Shown one piece after another: positions 1-5,430 of a DNA stretch of 5,430 nt. Made by a program: the position numbers and the translations under genes. Position 1 is the first letter of the stretch; each line of letters begins with the position of its first letter. The notes beneath the pieces are model-generated. The model saw only the letters and a list, made by a program, of their open reading frames with translations, was not told the DNA's origin and made no database searches. The stretch is from NCBI GenBank assembly GCA_017613055.1, contig JAGAES010000050.1, forward strand, positions 1 to 5,430. Reading direction: 5' to 3'. This DNA comes from Lachnospiraceae bacterium (lineage in GTDB: Bacteria; Bacillota_A; Clostridia; Lachnospirales; Lachnospiraceae).

Positions 1-64
1 CAAGTTCATCCATGCAAAGCATCACGATTTGGTCGCGTTTCTTATCCAGGCTCTGTGTCATCAT
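1..64 (-). CDS. N-terminus of a gene cut by the window edge, candidate IS1182-type (DUF772) transposase
   Basis: Only the first 21 codons are visible, reading leftward off the window. The start is one of two adjacent ATG codons (64-62 or 61-59); the first lies 10 bases from a GAGGGG Shine-Dalgarno sequence and is preferred. The N-terminal stretch DKKRDQIVMLCMDEL resembles the beginning of many clostridial IS1182-family transposases, which open with a short polar tail and then a motif of the form ML.(M/I)D(E/D)LVP.DHL. The next codon begins with G, which is compatible with the expected V. A well-formed promoter of its own and a terminator separating it from dnaB suggest an independent unit. 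The coding start is well supported by promoter, RBS and open frame. The transposase assignment is inference from a very short match; no catalytic residue is in view, and another small regulator cannot be excluded. Confidence 0.5.
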   Translation of the reverse strand, partial: MMTQSLDKKRDQIVMLCMDEL

Positions 65-74
65 AGAAGAAATA

Positions 75-80
75 CCCCTC
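75..80 (-). promoter_or_regulatory. Shine-Dalgarno sequence of the left-edge gene
   Basis: On the minus strand this reads GAGGGG and lies 10 bases before the ATG at 64 and 13 before the ATG at 61. The spacing favours the first ATG. It is the main reason to believe that the short reading frame at the left edge is a true gene start. Confidence 0.5.
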
Positions 81-95
81 GGATTTGATACTTCC

Positions 96-104
96 ATTAT
101 ACCA
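96..104 (-). promoter_or_regulatory. Extended -10 promoter of the left-edge gene
   Basis: The minus strand reads TGGTATAAT, a perfect TATAAT with the TG of an extended -10 element one base upstream. At a 17-base spacer the -35 position (124-119) reads TGGCTT, a poor match to TTGACA, which fits a promoter that relies on the extended -10. Transcription would start near position 89 and give a leader of about 25 bases before the ATG. The -35 region falls within the inner stem of the hairpin at 106-151. Confidence 0.55.
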
Positions 105-105
105 C

Positions 106-151
106 AAAAAGTGCCGGAAAGCCAGTAAATATAAGGCTTTTAGCACTTTTT
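106..151. terminator. Two-part hairpin upstream of the left-edge gene, terminator-like on both strands
   Basis: The outer arms AAAAAGTGC (106-114) and GCACTTTTT (143-151) are perfectly complementary over 9 bp. The inner arms AAAGCC (118-123) and GGCTTT (135-140) add 6 bp, with a small internal loop (CGG against TA) and an A/T-rich apical loop. Because the A-run and T-run pair with each other, the structure has GC-then-T character on either strand and could stop transcription from both sides. It sits between the dnaB terminator and the promoter of the left-edge gene. It may back up the dnaB terminator, or belong to the end of an insertion sequence and block read-in transcription. No experimental role can be read from the sequence alone. 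Confidence 0.45.
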
Positions 152-160
152 TCTTTGCCA

Positions 161-196
161 AAAAGTAAGTCCGAGGCGGTTGTGCGCCTCGGACTT
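161..196 (-). terminator. Intrinsic terminator of the gdpP-rplI-dnaB operon
   Basis: A perfect 12-bp stem pairs 167-178 with 185-196 (arms AAGTCCGAGGCG and CGCCTCGGACTT) around a 6-base loop. On the minus strand the stem is followed by AC and then five T (164-160), the layout of a rho-independent terminator for leftward transcription. It lies about 50 bases beyond the dnaB stop codon. The tail on the plus strand (TGTCTTC) is weaker, so the minus direction is preferred. Confidence 0.75.
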
Positions 197-209
197 TGTC
201 TTCAGTCTG

Positions 210-244
210 AACAGCCGCTGCTATCGCAGCGGCTGTTTTCTTTT
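210..244. terminator. GC-rich hairpin directly after dnaB, T-tail on the plus strand
   Basis: A perfect 12-bp stem pairs 210-221 with 226-237 (arms AACAGCCGCTGC and GCAGCGGCTGTT) with a 4-base loop TATC. It begins five bases after the dnaB stop codon. In the direction of dnaB transcription the hairpin is followed by CAGACTGAAG with no T-run, so alone it is a poor terminator there. It could protect the mRNA 3' end or pause polymerase before the second hairpin. On the plus strand it is followed by TTCTTTT (238-244), so it would work better against transcription entering dnaB from the left. Confidence 0.5.
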
Positions 245-1595
245 ACTTCTCTTCTTTCTTCTCGCGGTTCCGGTCGAGATTGACGAACTTCGTCAGGCTC
301 GGAACGAATCCGAGTTCCACGGTACCGATCGGGCCCTGACGCTGCTTACCGATGATGACTTCGGTAATGCCGGCTTTCTCGGTATTCTTGTGATAATACT
401 CATCGCGGTATAAGAACATAACAACGTCGGCATCCTGCTCGATGGCTCCGGAGTCACGCAGGTCCGAAAGCATCGGGCGCTTGTCGTCACGCGTCTCGGG
501 GTTACGGGACAGCTGCGAAAGCGCGATGACCGGACAGTTGATCTCACGCGCAAGTGCCTTTAACGAACGGCTGATTTCGGAAACCTCGTTCTGTCTCGAT
601 TCGGACTTCTTGCCGCCGCTCATGAGCTGCAGGTAGTCGATGATGACCAGCTGCAGGTTCTTCTCGAGTTTCATCTTACGGCACTTGGAACGGAGCTCCT
701 GCACGGAGATGGCAGGCGTGTCGTCAATCATCAAAGCCGAGTTGCCGAGCACGCGGGCACTCGTTACAAGATCATTCCAGTTGCTGTCTTCGAGGTTGCC
801 GGTACGGATCTTCTGCGAATCGACGCCCGAATGCATCGAAAGCAGACGGTTCACAAGCGATACCGCGTTCATCTCGAGGCTGAAGATTGCCGTCGGGATG
901 TTGTTCTTCACGGCAATATGCGAAGCGAGGTTTAAGACAAATGCCGTCTTACCCATCGAAGGTCTCGCGGCAATCAGGATCAGATCGGACGGCTGCAGGC
1001 CCGCGGTCTTATAGTCAAGGTCCAGAAAACCGGTTGCGATGCCGGTGACCGCCCCCTTGTTCTTGTAGGCGGCTTCGACGTTCTGGATGGCCTGTACGAC
1101 GACTTCGTTAATCGGCGTGATGTCGCCGGTGCTGCGCTCCTGGAAAAGCTTGAAGAACTCCGCTTCCGCGCGCTGGAACAGGTCGCCGGTGTCCTCTTTG
1201 TCAAGATATGCGGCGCCGGACATTTCCTCCGCGACCTTGATAAAGGAACGAAGCCGCGCCTTCTCCCGGACGATTCCGGCGTAATACTTCACATTTGCCG
1301 AAGAAGGAACCGCATCCAGAAGATTTCCGATGTACTCAACGGAACACAGTTCATCCGGCATCTGCTTCATGCGGAGACGGTCCTGCACGGTGACCACGTC
1401 CGCTTCCACGCCCTCGCCCGAAAGCTCGGTGAGCGTTTCGAAATAGGTGCCCATCGTCTTATCGTAGAAGCAGTCCTTCGTAAGCATCTCGGATGCTGCC
1501 AGAATCGCATCGCGGTCCATGATCATCGAACCGATTACCGAGTGTTCCGCCTCAATGCTGTGCGGAGGAACCCGCTTAATCAATGTTTCATCCAT
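243..1595 (-). CDS. dnaB: Replicative DNA helicase DnaB (DnaC in Bacillus nomenclature)
   Basis: Hexameric ATP-driven 5'-3' helicase that unwinds DNA at the replication fork and recruits primase. At 450 residues it has the normal family length with no intein. The N-terminal domain opens with the typical VPPHSIEAEHSVIGSMI (9-25); a linker leads to GIATGFLDLD (185-194). In the RecA-like C-terminal domain are the Walker A motif ARPSMGKT (210-217; K216, T217), the catalytic Glu of FSLEM (E241), Walker B LVIIDYLQLM (316-325; D320), the ALSQLSR motif (358-364; Q361), the conserved RPMLSDLRDSGAIEQDAD block (373-390), and the C-terminal GKQRQGP segment (416-422) that supplies the trans-acting Lys/Arg finger (K417, R419). 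The ATG is one base after the rplI stop, with AAGGA seven bases upstream inside the rplI 3' end, so translation is probably coupled. It is the last gene of its operon, followed by hairpins. The identification is secure. Confidence 0.98.
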   Translation of the reverse strand: MDETLIKRVPPHSIEAEHSVIGSMIMDRDAILAASEMLTKDCFYDKTMGTYFETLTELSGEGVEADVVTVQDRLRMKQMPDELCSVEYIGNLLDAVPSSANVKYYAGIVREKARLRSFIKVAEEMSGAAYLDKEDTGDLFQRAEAEFFKLFQERSTGDITPINEVVVQAIQNVEAAYKNKGAVTGIATGFLDLDYKTAGLQPSDLILIAARPSMGKTAFVLNLASHIAVKNNIPTAIFSLEMNAVSLVNRLLSMHSGVDSQKIRTGNLEDSNWNDLVTSARVLGNSALMIDDTPAISVQELRSKCRKMKLEKNLQLVIIDYLQLMSGGKKSESRQNEVSEISRSLKALAREINCPVIALSQLSRNPETRDDKRPMLSDLRDSGAIEQDADVVMFLYRDEYYHKNTEKAGITEVIIGKQRQGPIGTVELGFVPSLTKFVNLDRNREKKEEK

Positions 1596-1596
1596 A

Positions 1597-2043
1597 TCAG
1601 ATTCCTTCCACCTTAACGGTAAGCTCCGACGTTACCTGCGGATGCAGTTTCACCGACGCGGAGAACGTTCCCTCGTTCCGGATCGGATTCGCAAGGGAAA
1701 TCTTCTTCTTGTCAATTGCGAGATTCAGCTGCTCCTGCATCGCCTCGGCGATTTCCTTCACCGAAACCGAGCCGAACACCTTTCCGTTCTCGCCGGTCTT
1801 GATACGGACCGTTACGGTGCTGCCGTCAATCTTCTTGCCGAGCTCCTGCGCCGCTTCAAGCTGTTCCTTCTCAAGCTTCGCCTGCGCCGCCTTCTGCAGC
1901 TTCAGGTCGTTCAGGTTCTTCGCGTTGGCCTCCAGACCGAGCTTCTTCGGAAGAATGAAGTTCCTCGCATAACCGTCGCTTACTTTCACGATTTCGCCCT
2001 TCTTTCCGAGCGATTTCACATCCTGTATCAGAATAATGTCCAT
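1597..2043 (-). CDS. rplI: 50S ribosomal protein L9
   Basis: Large-subunit protein that binds 23S rRNA near the base of the L1 stalk and reaches out from the ribosome; it affects frame maintenance. Its 148 residues match the usual length. The N-terminal domain begins [19 protein letters not shown] and carries the L9 signature around 13-36 ([16 protein letters not shown]). A long, charged, Lys/Glu/Ala-rich stretch (about 40-75) forms the connecting helix, and the C-terminal RNA-binding domain follows with [13 protein letters not shown] (82-94). The start ATG shares its A with the gdpP stop codon (TAATG). The Shine-Dalgarno sequence GGAGG (2057-2053) lies nine bases upstream, within the last codons of gdpP, which indicates translational coupling. 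The dnaB start is one base after the stop. The identification is secure. Confidence 0.98.
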   Translation of the reverse strand: MDIILIQDVKSLGKKGEIVKVSDGYARNFILPKKLGLEANAKNLNDLKLQKAAQAKLEKEQLEAAQELGKKIDGSTVTVRIKTGENGKVFGSVSVKEIAEAMQEQLNLAIDKKKISLANPIRNEGTFSASVKLHPQVTSELTVKVEGI

Positions 2044-4094
2044 TAAAGTTCTCCTCCTCGTTTCATCGCATGCAGGACGCTCTTGACTCTGCGTACCGCC
2101 TCCTGTGCGTCAATATCGGAAAATTGCGCGCCGGCAACCGTCATGTGCCCGCCGCCGCCGAGTTTCTCCATAATCACCTGTACGTTGACATCATCAACCG
2201 AACGGGCGCTTACGTAAATCTTATCCTTGTAAGGCGTGAAGACAAATGAGGCACGGATTCCGTTAATCTCCATCAGGTCGTTCGCGACCTGCGCCCCGAG
2301 CACGGTCGGCGACTCCACGTCTTCGGCATCACAGATTGCAAGCGCAAAGGAATCGAGATAGATTTCGGTTCCCGCGATTGCCTTGGCCTTCTCGAGATAT
2401 TCGTTCATGTCCATCCGGAAAGCCTTACGGATCCGTGTGATGTCCGCGCCGTTTCTTCGAAGGAATGCAGCCGCTTCGAACGTCCGGACGCCGGTTTTCG
2501 TCAGGAAGTTATTCGTATCGATCATGATGCCGGCGTACATCGCTTCCGCCTCAAGCGGACGAAGCTTCAGTCCGTCGCCGATGTATTGCAGAATTTCCGC
2601 AACGAGTTCGCAAGCGGACGACGCATACGGCTCGATGTAAGAAAGCTGCGCGTTCTCAATCGAATCCGTCGTCAGACGGTGATGATCGAGCACGATGACG
2701 TCATGCATCTGGTCAACGAGTTCCGGGCACTCGGTGATGCTCGGCCGGTTCACGTCCACGATGACAAGCAGGTCCTCAGGCCTTGCCAGTTCCATTGCCT
2801 TCAGGTTGCTGATGAACATATCGTCTTCATACTCGGTGCTCGAGAAGAACTGGGAAATCAGCGGCCTAACGGAGCTTCCGACCTCGTTCACGACAATGTG
2901 CACGCGCTTGCCGAGATGTTTCGCAATCCGGTATACGCCGACGCAGGAACCGAACGCATCGACATCGATATTCGAATGTCCCATGATGAAGATCACGTCG
3001 CGCGCTTCCATCATCTCACGGAGAGCGTGTGCTTTAACACGCGCCTTAACACGGGTGCTCTTCTCTACAGACTCGCTCTTGCCGCCGAAGTAGGTGATGT
3101 TATCGCCGTCCTTGATAACGGCCTGGTCGCCGCCTCGCCCGAGCGCAAGGTCAATGGCCGCACGCGCATACTCGTAACCGACCGCGTAGCTCGGCGCATT
3201 CACGCCCAGGCCGATACTGACCGTAACAACGGACTCCGCCGTGCCGAGGTTTACGGAACGGACTTCCTCGAGAATCGAGAACTTCCGGTCGGTAAGGTCG
3301 CGCAGATAGCGGTTCTGGAAGACGAAGAAGTACTTGTCCTTCTCAATCTTCTTAATCAGCGCGTTGATGGACTGCATGTATTTGTTAATCTTCTGGTCCA
3401 CAAGGGCAGTCAGAAGCGAACGTTTCACTTCGTCTACCGTCTCCAGCACTTCATCGTAATTGTCGATATACAAAAGGCCGCAAATCTGACGGTTGTCGTA
3501 GTTCTCCTGCTTTAACATGCGGATTTCGGTCTCGTCGAACAGGAAAACCGAAATGAGATTGTCGATATTTTTTCCCTTGGAATCGAGAATCTTCTGTTCC
3601 TCGAGATCTTCGGAAAGCTCGGGAGACGTCATCATCTTCATGTACATCCGGAAATGCTTGTCCCCGATGACCGCACGGTAATTCCGCTCATCCCCGTCCT
3701 GCTTCGGAAGAGAAAAAGCCTTCACGTCCGGAACCAGTTCGCGGACGGAATAGCCGCGGTGTGACCGCTTGCTGATCTCACGGAATTTCTCATTCGTCCA
3801 GATGACCGTTCCGGCGGAATTCAGTACCGCATACGGAATCTTCAGTTCCTCCATCAGCGTCCGCTGGACCTTGTTGTAATCAGCCGCGAAATCCGTGTAG
3901 TCACGCAGTATGTTCGCCTTATGGAAGAGGAACAGAAAGATCGCGACGCCGTAGTAAATGACGGCAATCACGAGGCAGAGCGTTCCCGCTTCACGGCTCA
4001 CGAAATACTCCCCTGCCGCCGCAACCAGAAGCAATATGCCGAGCAGAAGCGGAAGGAGCAGATATACGGCCAGTCTTTCTTTTCCGAGTTTCAT
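2043..4094 (-). CDS. gdpP: Cyclic-di-AMP phosphodiesterase GdpP (YybT family, DHH/DHHA1)
   Basis: Membrane-anchored enzyme that hydrolyses c-di-AMP to pApA and so lowers this messenger of osmotic, potassium and cell-wall homeostasis. The 683 residues fit the family (about 655-680). In order: two transmembrane helices (about 8-27 and 38-58); a degenerate PAS domain (about 75-190); a degenerate GGDEF domain (about 200-320) with LLYIDNYDE (207-215), KDKYFFVF (252-259) in place of a GGDEF signature, and [10 protein letters not shown] (319-328); then a DHH domain with [13 protein letters not shown] (371-383; H373, D377, D379), VDVNRPS (446-452; D447), the DHH motif LDHHRL (469-474) and GIMIDTN (522-528; D526); and a DHHA1 domain with [11 protein letters not shown] (646-656). 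All metal ligands appear present. An in-frame ATG at 4130 gives 12 more residues, but the ATG at 4094 has GGAGG five bases upstream (4104-4100) and begins the expected [12 protein letters not shown], so it is chosen. First gene of the gdpP-rplI-dnaB operon. Confidence 0.96.
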   Translation of the reverse strand: MKLGKERLAVYLLLPLLLGILLLVAAAGEYFVSREAGTLCLVIAVIYYGVAIFLFLFHKANILRDYTDFAADYNKVQRTLMEELKIPYAVLNSAGTVIWTNEKFREISKRSHRGYSVRELVPDVKAFSLPKQDGDERNYRAVIGDKHFRMYMKMMTSPELSEDLEEQKILDSKGKNIDNLISVFLFDETEIRMLKQENYDNRQICGLLYIDNYDEVLETVDEVKRSLLTALVDQKINKYMQSINALIKKIEKDKYFFVFQNRYLRDLTDRKFSILEEVRSVNLGTAESVVTVSIGLGVNAPSYAVGYEYARAAIDLALGRGGDQAVIKDGDNITYFGGKSESVEKSTRVKARVKAHALREMMEARDVIFIMGHSNIDVDAFGSCVGVYRIAKHLGKRVHIVVNEVGSSVRPLISQFFSSTEYEDDMFISNLKAMELARPEDLLVIVDVNRPSITECPELVDQMHDVIVLDHHRLTTDSIENAQLSYIEPYASSACELVAEILQYIGDGLKLRPLEAEAMYAGIMIDTNNFLTKTGVRTFEAAAFLRRNGADITRIRKAFRMDMNEYLEKAKAIAGTEIYLDSFALAICDAEDVESPTVLGAQVANDLMEINGIRASFVFTPYKDKIYVSARSVDDVNVQVIMEKLGGGGHMTVAGAQFSDIDAQEAVRRVKSVLHAMKRGGEL
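2053..2057 (-). promoter_or_regulatory. Shine-Dalgarno sequence of rplI inside the gdpP 3' end
   Basis: GGAGG on the minus strand, within a purine run GAGGAGGAG (2059-2051), nine bases before the rplI ATG. It is encoded by the codons for the C-terminal Arg-Gly-Gly-Glu of GdpP, so ribosomes finishing gdpP pass over it and can re-initiate at the overlapping TAATG. Confidence 0.75.
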
Positions 4095-4099
4095 GAGGA

Positions 4100-4104
4100 C
4101 CTCC
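4100..4104 (-). promoter_or_regulatory. Shine-Dalgarno sequence that fixes the gdpP start
   Basis: GGAGG on the minus strand, five bases before the ATG at 4094. The alternative upstream ATG at 4130 has no comparable purine run at the right distance, and its extra codons do not look like a GdpP N-terminus. This site decides the start. Confidence 0.75.
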
Positions 4105-4151
4105 GAAATCGAACAGATTCTAACGCACAATACTACTCTTATTACTGTAAC

Positions 4152-4178
4152 ATATTATCGCGCAAAAGGAAAGAGCAA
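4152..4178 (-). promoter_or_regulatory. Weak candidate promoter for the gdpP operon
   Basis: The stretch between the hydrolase terminator and gdpP should hold a promoter. On the minus strand TTGCTC (4178-4173) could be a -35, followed after 15 bases by TAATAT (4157-4152) or after 18 bases by TATGTT (4154-4149). Neither pair is a strong match and the first spacer is short. The area is markedly A/T-rich compared with the coding regions. This is a position guess, not a firm call. Confidence 0.25.
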
Positions 4179-4196
4179 CCTGTAAAACCGCATAAG

Positions 4197-4226
4197 AAAA
4201 AGGGCACGCCCGAGGCGTTACCCTTT
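4197..4226 (-). terminator. Intrinsic terminator overlapping the hydrolase stop codon
   Basis: On the minus strand the arms AAAGGG (4226-4221) and ACGCC (4218-4214) pair with CCCTTT (4204-4199) and GGCGT (4210-4206) around a TCG loop, with an asymmetric internal bulge (TA against G). The 3' arm runs into five T (4201-4197) and then CTT. The TAA stop codon of the hydrolase (4220-4218) lies inside the 5' arm. It separates the hydrolase unit from gdpP, although the T-run is short and partly used in the stem, so some readthrough is likely. Confidence 0.65.
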
Positions 4227-5009
4227 CCGTTTCAAAATCTTTTCGGGATTGTCCGTAAGCATCAGCGAAAGCTCGCGATCGGAAAGCCCGAGGCTTTTTA
4301 ATGTCTGCAGTTCGGAAACCGGACTCCACATCGGGAAGTCGGAACCGAACAGGAACCGTTCCGCCCCGTACATCCTAATAAGCTCCGCCGACCGTCTCTT
4401 TCCGAGATACATCATCGAGCTGCTGCAGTCTAAGTAGCAGCCGGTGTCAAGAAGATACTCCGTTGCAAGATCCTGTACCGACCAGCCGCCGAAGTGCGCT
4501 GCGATAAATGTGAGGTTCGGAAACCGCATCAGCACCTTTCTGACGCGTTCCGGCGAATCGAAGTCATACCGGTAATCCCCGCAGTGCACGAGAATCGGCA
4601 GCCTCCCCTCAATGCACTCATACAGTTCGTACATGCGCGGGTCGTCCACATAAAAAAGCTGGGAATCCGGGTGAATTTTCACACCGGACAGCCCGTTTTT
4701 GATTATCCGCTCAACCTCGTCACATTTGCCGTCGTAATCCGCGTGCATCGTACCGAAACCGACGAACCGGTCCGGGTGTTCCTTTACCTCCGCCGCGATG
4801 AAATCGTTCACGTGCTCCACCTGGCGCGCATCGGTCGCGACCGAATGGACGATGAAATAATCGATTCCGGCTTCATCGCCGAGCGTAAGGAGCCGTTCCG
4901 GCGTGCCGGTCTCATGCATTTTAATGTTGTAAAAGTTTCCCACGCCGGCGGTCGCCTTCTCGGCGATCTTCGCCGGATAGATGTGCGCGTGGAAGTCGTA
5001 AATCGGCAT
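4218..5009 (-). CDS. Amidohydrolase-2 family (PF04909-type) TIM-barrel metal-dependent hydrolase
   Basis: Cytoplasmic TIM-barrel enzyme of 263 residues, substrate unknown. Visible metal-site elements in family order: the HxH motif on strand 1 (FHAHIYP; H7, H9), GVKIHP (109-114; H113), VHCGD (141-145; H142), AHFGG (171-175; H172) and FGSDFPM (221-227; D224), then TDNPEKIL (252-259), the usual closing NPEKIL-type helix. No signal peptide or membrane segment is seen. Members include decarboxylases (ACMSD and gamma-resorcylate types), hydratases and lactonases, and the sequence alone does not show which reaction applies. The chosen ATG has AAGGA (5020-5016) six bases upstream and gives MPIYDFHAHIYP, the normal family N-terminus. 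The upstream membrane-protein gene ends 36 bases before it, suggesting co-transcription; downstream the stop codon lies in a terminator stem, so it is probably not part of the gdpP operon. Family assignment is firm, specific function is not. Confidence 0.9.
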   Translation of the reverse strand: MPIYDFHAHIYPAKIAEKATAGVGNFYNIKMHETGTPERLLTLGDEAGIDYFIVHSVATDARQVEHVNDFIAAEVKEHPDRFVGFGTMHADYDGKCDEVERIIKNGLSGVKIHPDSQLFYVDDPRMYELYECIEGRLPILVHCGDYRYDFDSPERVRKVLMRFPNLTFIAAHFGGWSVQDLATEYLLDTGCYLDCSSSMMYLGKRRSAELIRMYGAERFLFGSDFPMWSPVSELQTLKSLGLSDRELSLMLTDNPEKILKRKG

Positions 5010-5022
5010 CTTATGTCCTTCT

Positions 5023-5040
5023 GTTCTACAGCGGTAGAAC
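5023..5040. repeat. Small perfect inverted repeat before the hydrolase gene
   Basis: GTTCTAC (5023-5029) and GTAGAAC (5034-5040) form a perfect 7-bp inverted repeat with a 4-base spacer. It lies in the 36-base gap between the membrane-protein stop codon and the hydrolase Shine-Dalgarno sequence. It could be an mRNA hairpin that adjusts relative expression of the two genes, or a dyad operator. In the minus direction no T-run follows, so it is not an intrinsic terminator there; on the plus strand only an A/T mix follows. Confidence 0.4.
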
Positions 5041-5045
5041 CATTA

Positions 5046-5430
5046 TTATTTATTCTTTGACTGCATTTCCTGAAGTGTTTTGTTGTACTGCTCCATATAC
5101 TGGTTCATCAGCTCCGGATTCGAGTAGATGAGGATGCACGCAAGCACAATCAGGATCACACTGAAAATCAGAAACGCCTTCGCAAAGGCGCGCCGCTCGT
5201 CGGTCGCATTGGCTCCGAACGCGCTGATTAAGGCGATTACAAGGAAAGCAATCCATCCGTACGGAGGAATCAGAAGGAGCAGTAAAAGCCCGAGCCAGCG
5301 GAACGTCGTAAAGGGACGCTTTACCTGCGTCACATCCGTTTCCGTTACGGCTGCTTCCTTTACGGAAGAATTCTCCGTTTCCTCCGGGAGTTTTACGGCT
5401 TCGCCTGCCGCCTCGCTTCCGCGGAAAGAC
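5046..5430 (-). CDS. C-terminal part of a membrane protein of unknown function, open at the right edge
   Basis: The frame stays open from the TAA at 5048-5046 to the window edge, giving 127 visible residues. A GTG at 5333 could be read as a start for a 95-residue protein, but it has no Shine-Dalgarno sequence and the frame continues upstream without a stop, so a longer protein is preferred. The visible N-terminal part (about 1-32) is acidic and low in complexity, rich in Glu, Ala, Thr and Ser (for example LPEETENSSVKEA), and looks like a disordered linker. Two transmembrane helices follow: a Leu-rich one starting at WLGLLLLLLIPPYGW and running to about ISAFG, and a second one, FLIFSVILIVLACILIY, after a charged turn with DERRAFAKA. 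The tail is polar, with Gln, Lys and Asn. Many Clostridia carry zinc-ribbon proteins of the form ribbon-linker-two helices and this C-terminus would fit, but no ribbon cysteines are in view. Probably co-transcribed with the hydrolase gene. Confidence 0.7.
   Translation of the reverse strand, partial: SFRGSEAAGEAVKLPEETENSSVKEAAVTETDVTQVKRPFTTFRWLGLLLLLLIPPYGWIAFLVIALISAFGANATDERRAFAKAFLIFSVILIVLACILIYSNPELMNQYMEQYNKTLQEMQSKNK

Noticed and set aside
180..413. Plus-strand frame of 77 codons with a hydrophobic N-terminal part over the dnaB 3' end
   Set aside because: The hydrophobic look comes from reading through the hairpin and antisense to the lysine- and glutamate-rich DnaB C-terminus; no promoter or ribosome binding site supports it.
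243..1595. Possible intein or split in dnaB
   Set aside because: DnaB is a common intein host, but the Walker A and Walker B regions are uninterrupted and the length of 450 residues is normal.
1519..2046. Plus-strand frame of 175 codons opposite rplI and the start of dnaB
   Set aside because: It spans the antisense of two unrelated essential genes and has an Arg/Leu-rich translation without recognisable motifs, typical of a shadow frame.
2586..3515. Long plus-strand open frame (309 codons) opposite gdpP
   Set aside because: It lies wholly antisense to the well-supported GdpP frame, its translation matches no family I recognise, and long antisense frames arise easily opposite genes with this codon use. 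No ribosome binding site or promoter was seen.
4095..4130. Twelve-residue N-terminal extension of GdpP from the ATG at 4130
   Set aside because: No suitable Shine-Dalgarno sequence precedes it, whereas the ATG at 4094 has a GGAGG at good spacing and gives the usual family N-terminus just before the first membrane helix.
4095..4217. Riboswitch, for example a c-di-AMP (ydaO) element, in the gdpP leader
   Set aside because: The gap is only about 120 bases, partly used by the preceding terminator, and I see none of the conserved helices of such an element.
4120..4329. Minus-strand frame of 69 codons between the hydrolase and gdpP
   Set aside because: It overlaps the 3' end of the hydrolase gene in another frame and runs through the terminator; there is no plausible ribosome binding site and the composition does not look like a real protein.
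5046..5333. A complete 95-residue protein starting at the GTG at 5333
   Set aside because: The GTG lacks a Shine-Dalgarno sequence and the same frame is open to the window edge with a coherent low-complexity linker, so a longer partial gene is more likely.

Overview
The window looks like ordinary chromosomal sequence from a Bacillota bacterium, most likely a moderately GC-rich member of the Clostridia (Lachnospiraceae-like). This is inferred from the gdpP-rplI-dnaB gene order, which is typical of Firmicutes, from strong GGAGG-type ribosome binding sites, and from protein sequences of clostridial character. No rRNA or other phylogenetic marker is present, so the family-level placement is tentative. 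All genes that can be supported lie on the minus strand, so transcription runs from right to left.

Reading from the right edge in the direction of transcription: (1) the C-terminal part of a membrane protein with an acidic, low-complexity stretch before two transmembrane helices (5430-5046, open at the window edge); (2) a TIM-barrel metal-dependent hydrolase of the amidohydrolase-2 type (5009-4218), probably co-transcribed with it and closed by a hairpin terminator whose stem includes the hydrolase stop codon; (3) a 120-base gap that should carry a promoter; (4) gdpP, a membrane-bound c-di-AMP phosphodiesterase (4094-2043); (5) rplI, ribosomal protein L9 (2043-1597); (6) dnaB, the replicative helicase (1595-243). 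Genes 4-6 are packed with a 1-base overlap and a 1-base gap, so they form one operon with probable translational coupling. It joins second-messenger turnover, the ribosome and the replication fork, an arrangement also known from Bacillus subtilis (gdpP/yybT-rplI-dnaC).

Downstream of dnaB there are three hairpins in about 130 bases. The second is a good minus-strand intrinsic terminator. Beyond them is an extended -10 promoter, a Shine-Dalgarno sequence and the first 21 codons of a further minus-strand gene that runs off the left edge. Its N-terminus resembles IS1182-type (DUF772) transposases, so the left edge may be the start of an insertion sequence.

I found no CRISPR array, tRNA, rRNA, phage gene or defence system. 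Nothing here supports a previously undescribed system. The points worth a second look are at the two edges and in the intergenic hairpins.
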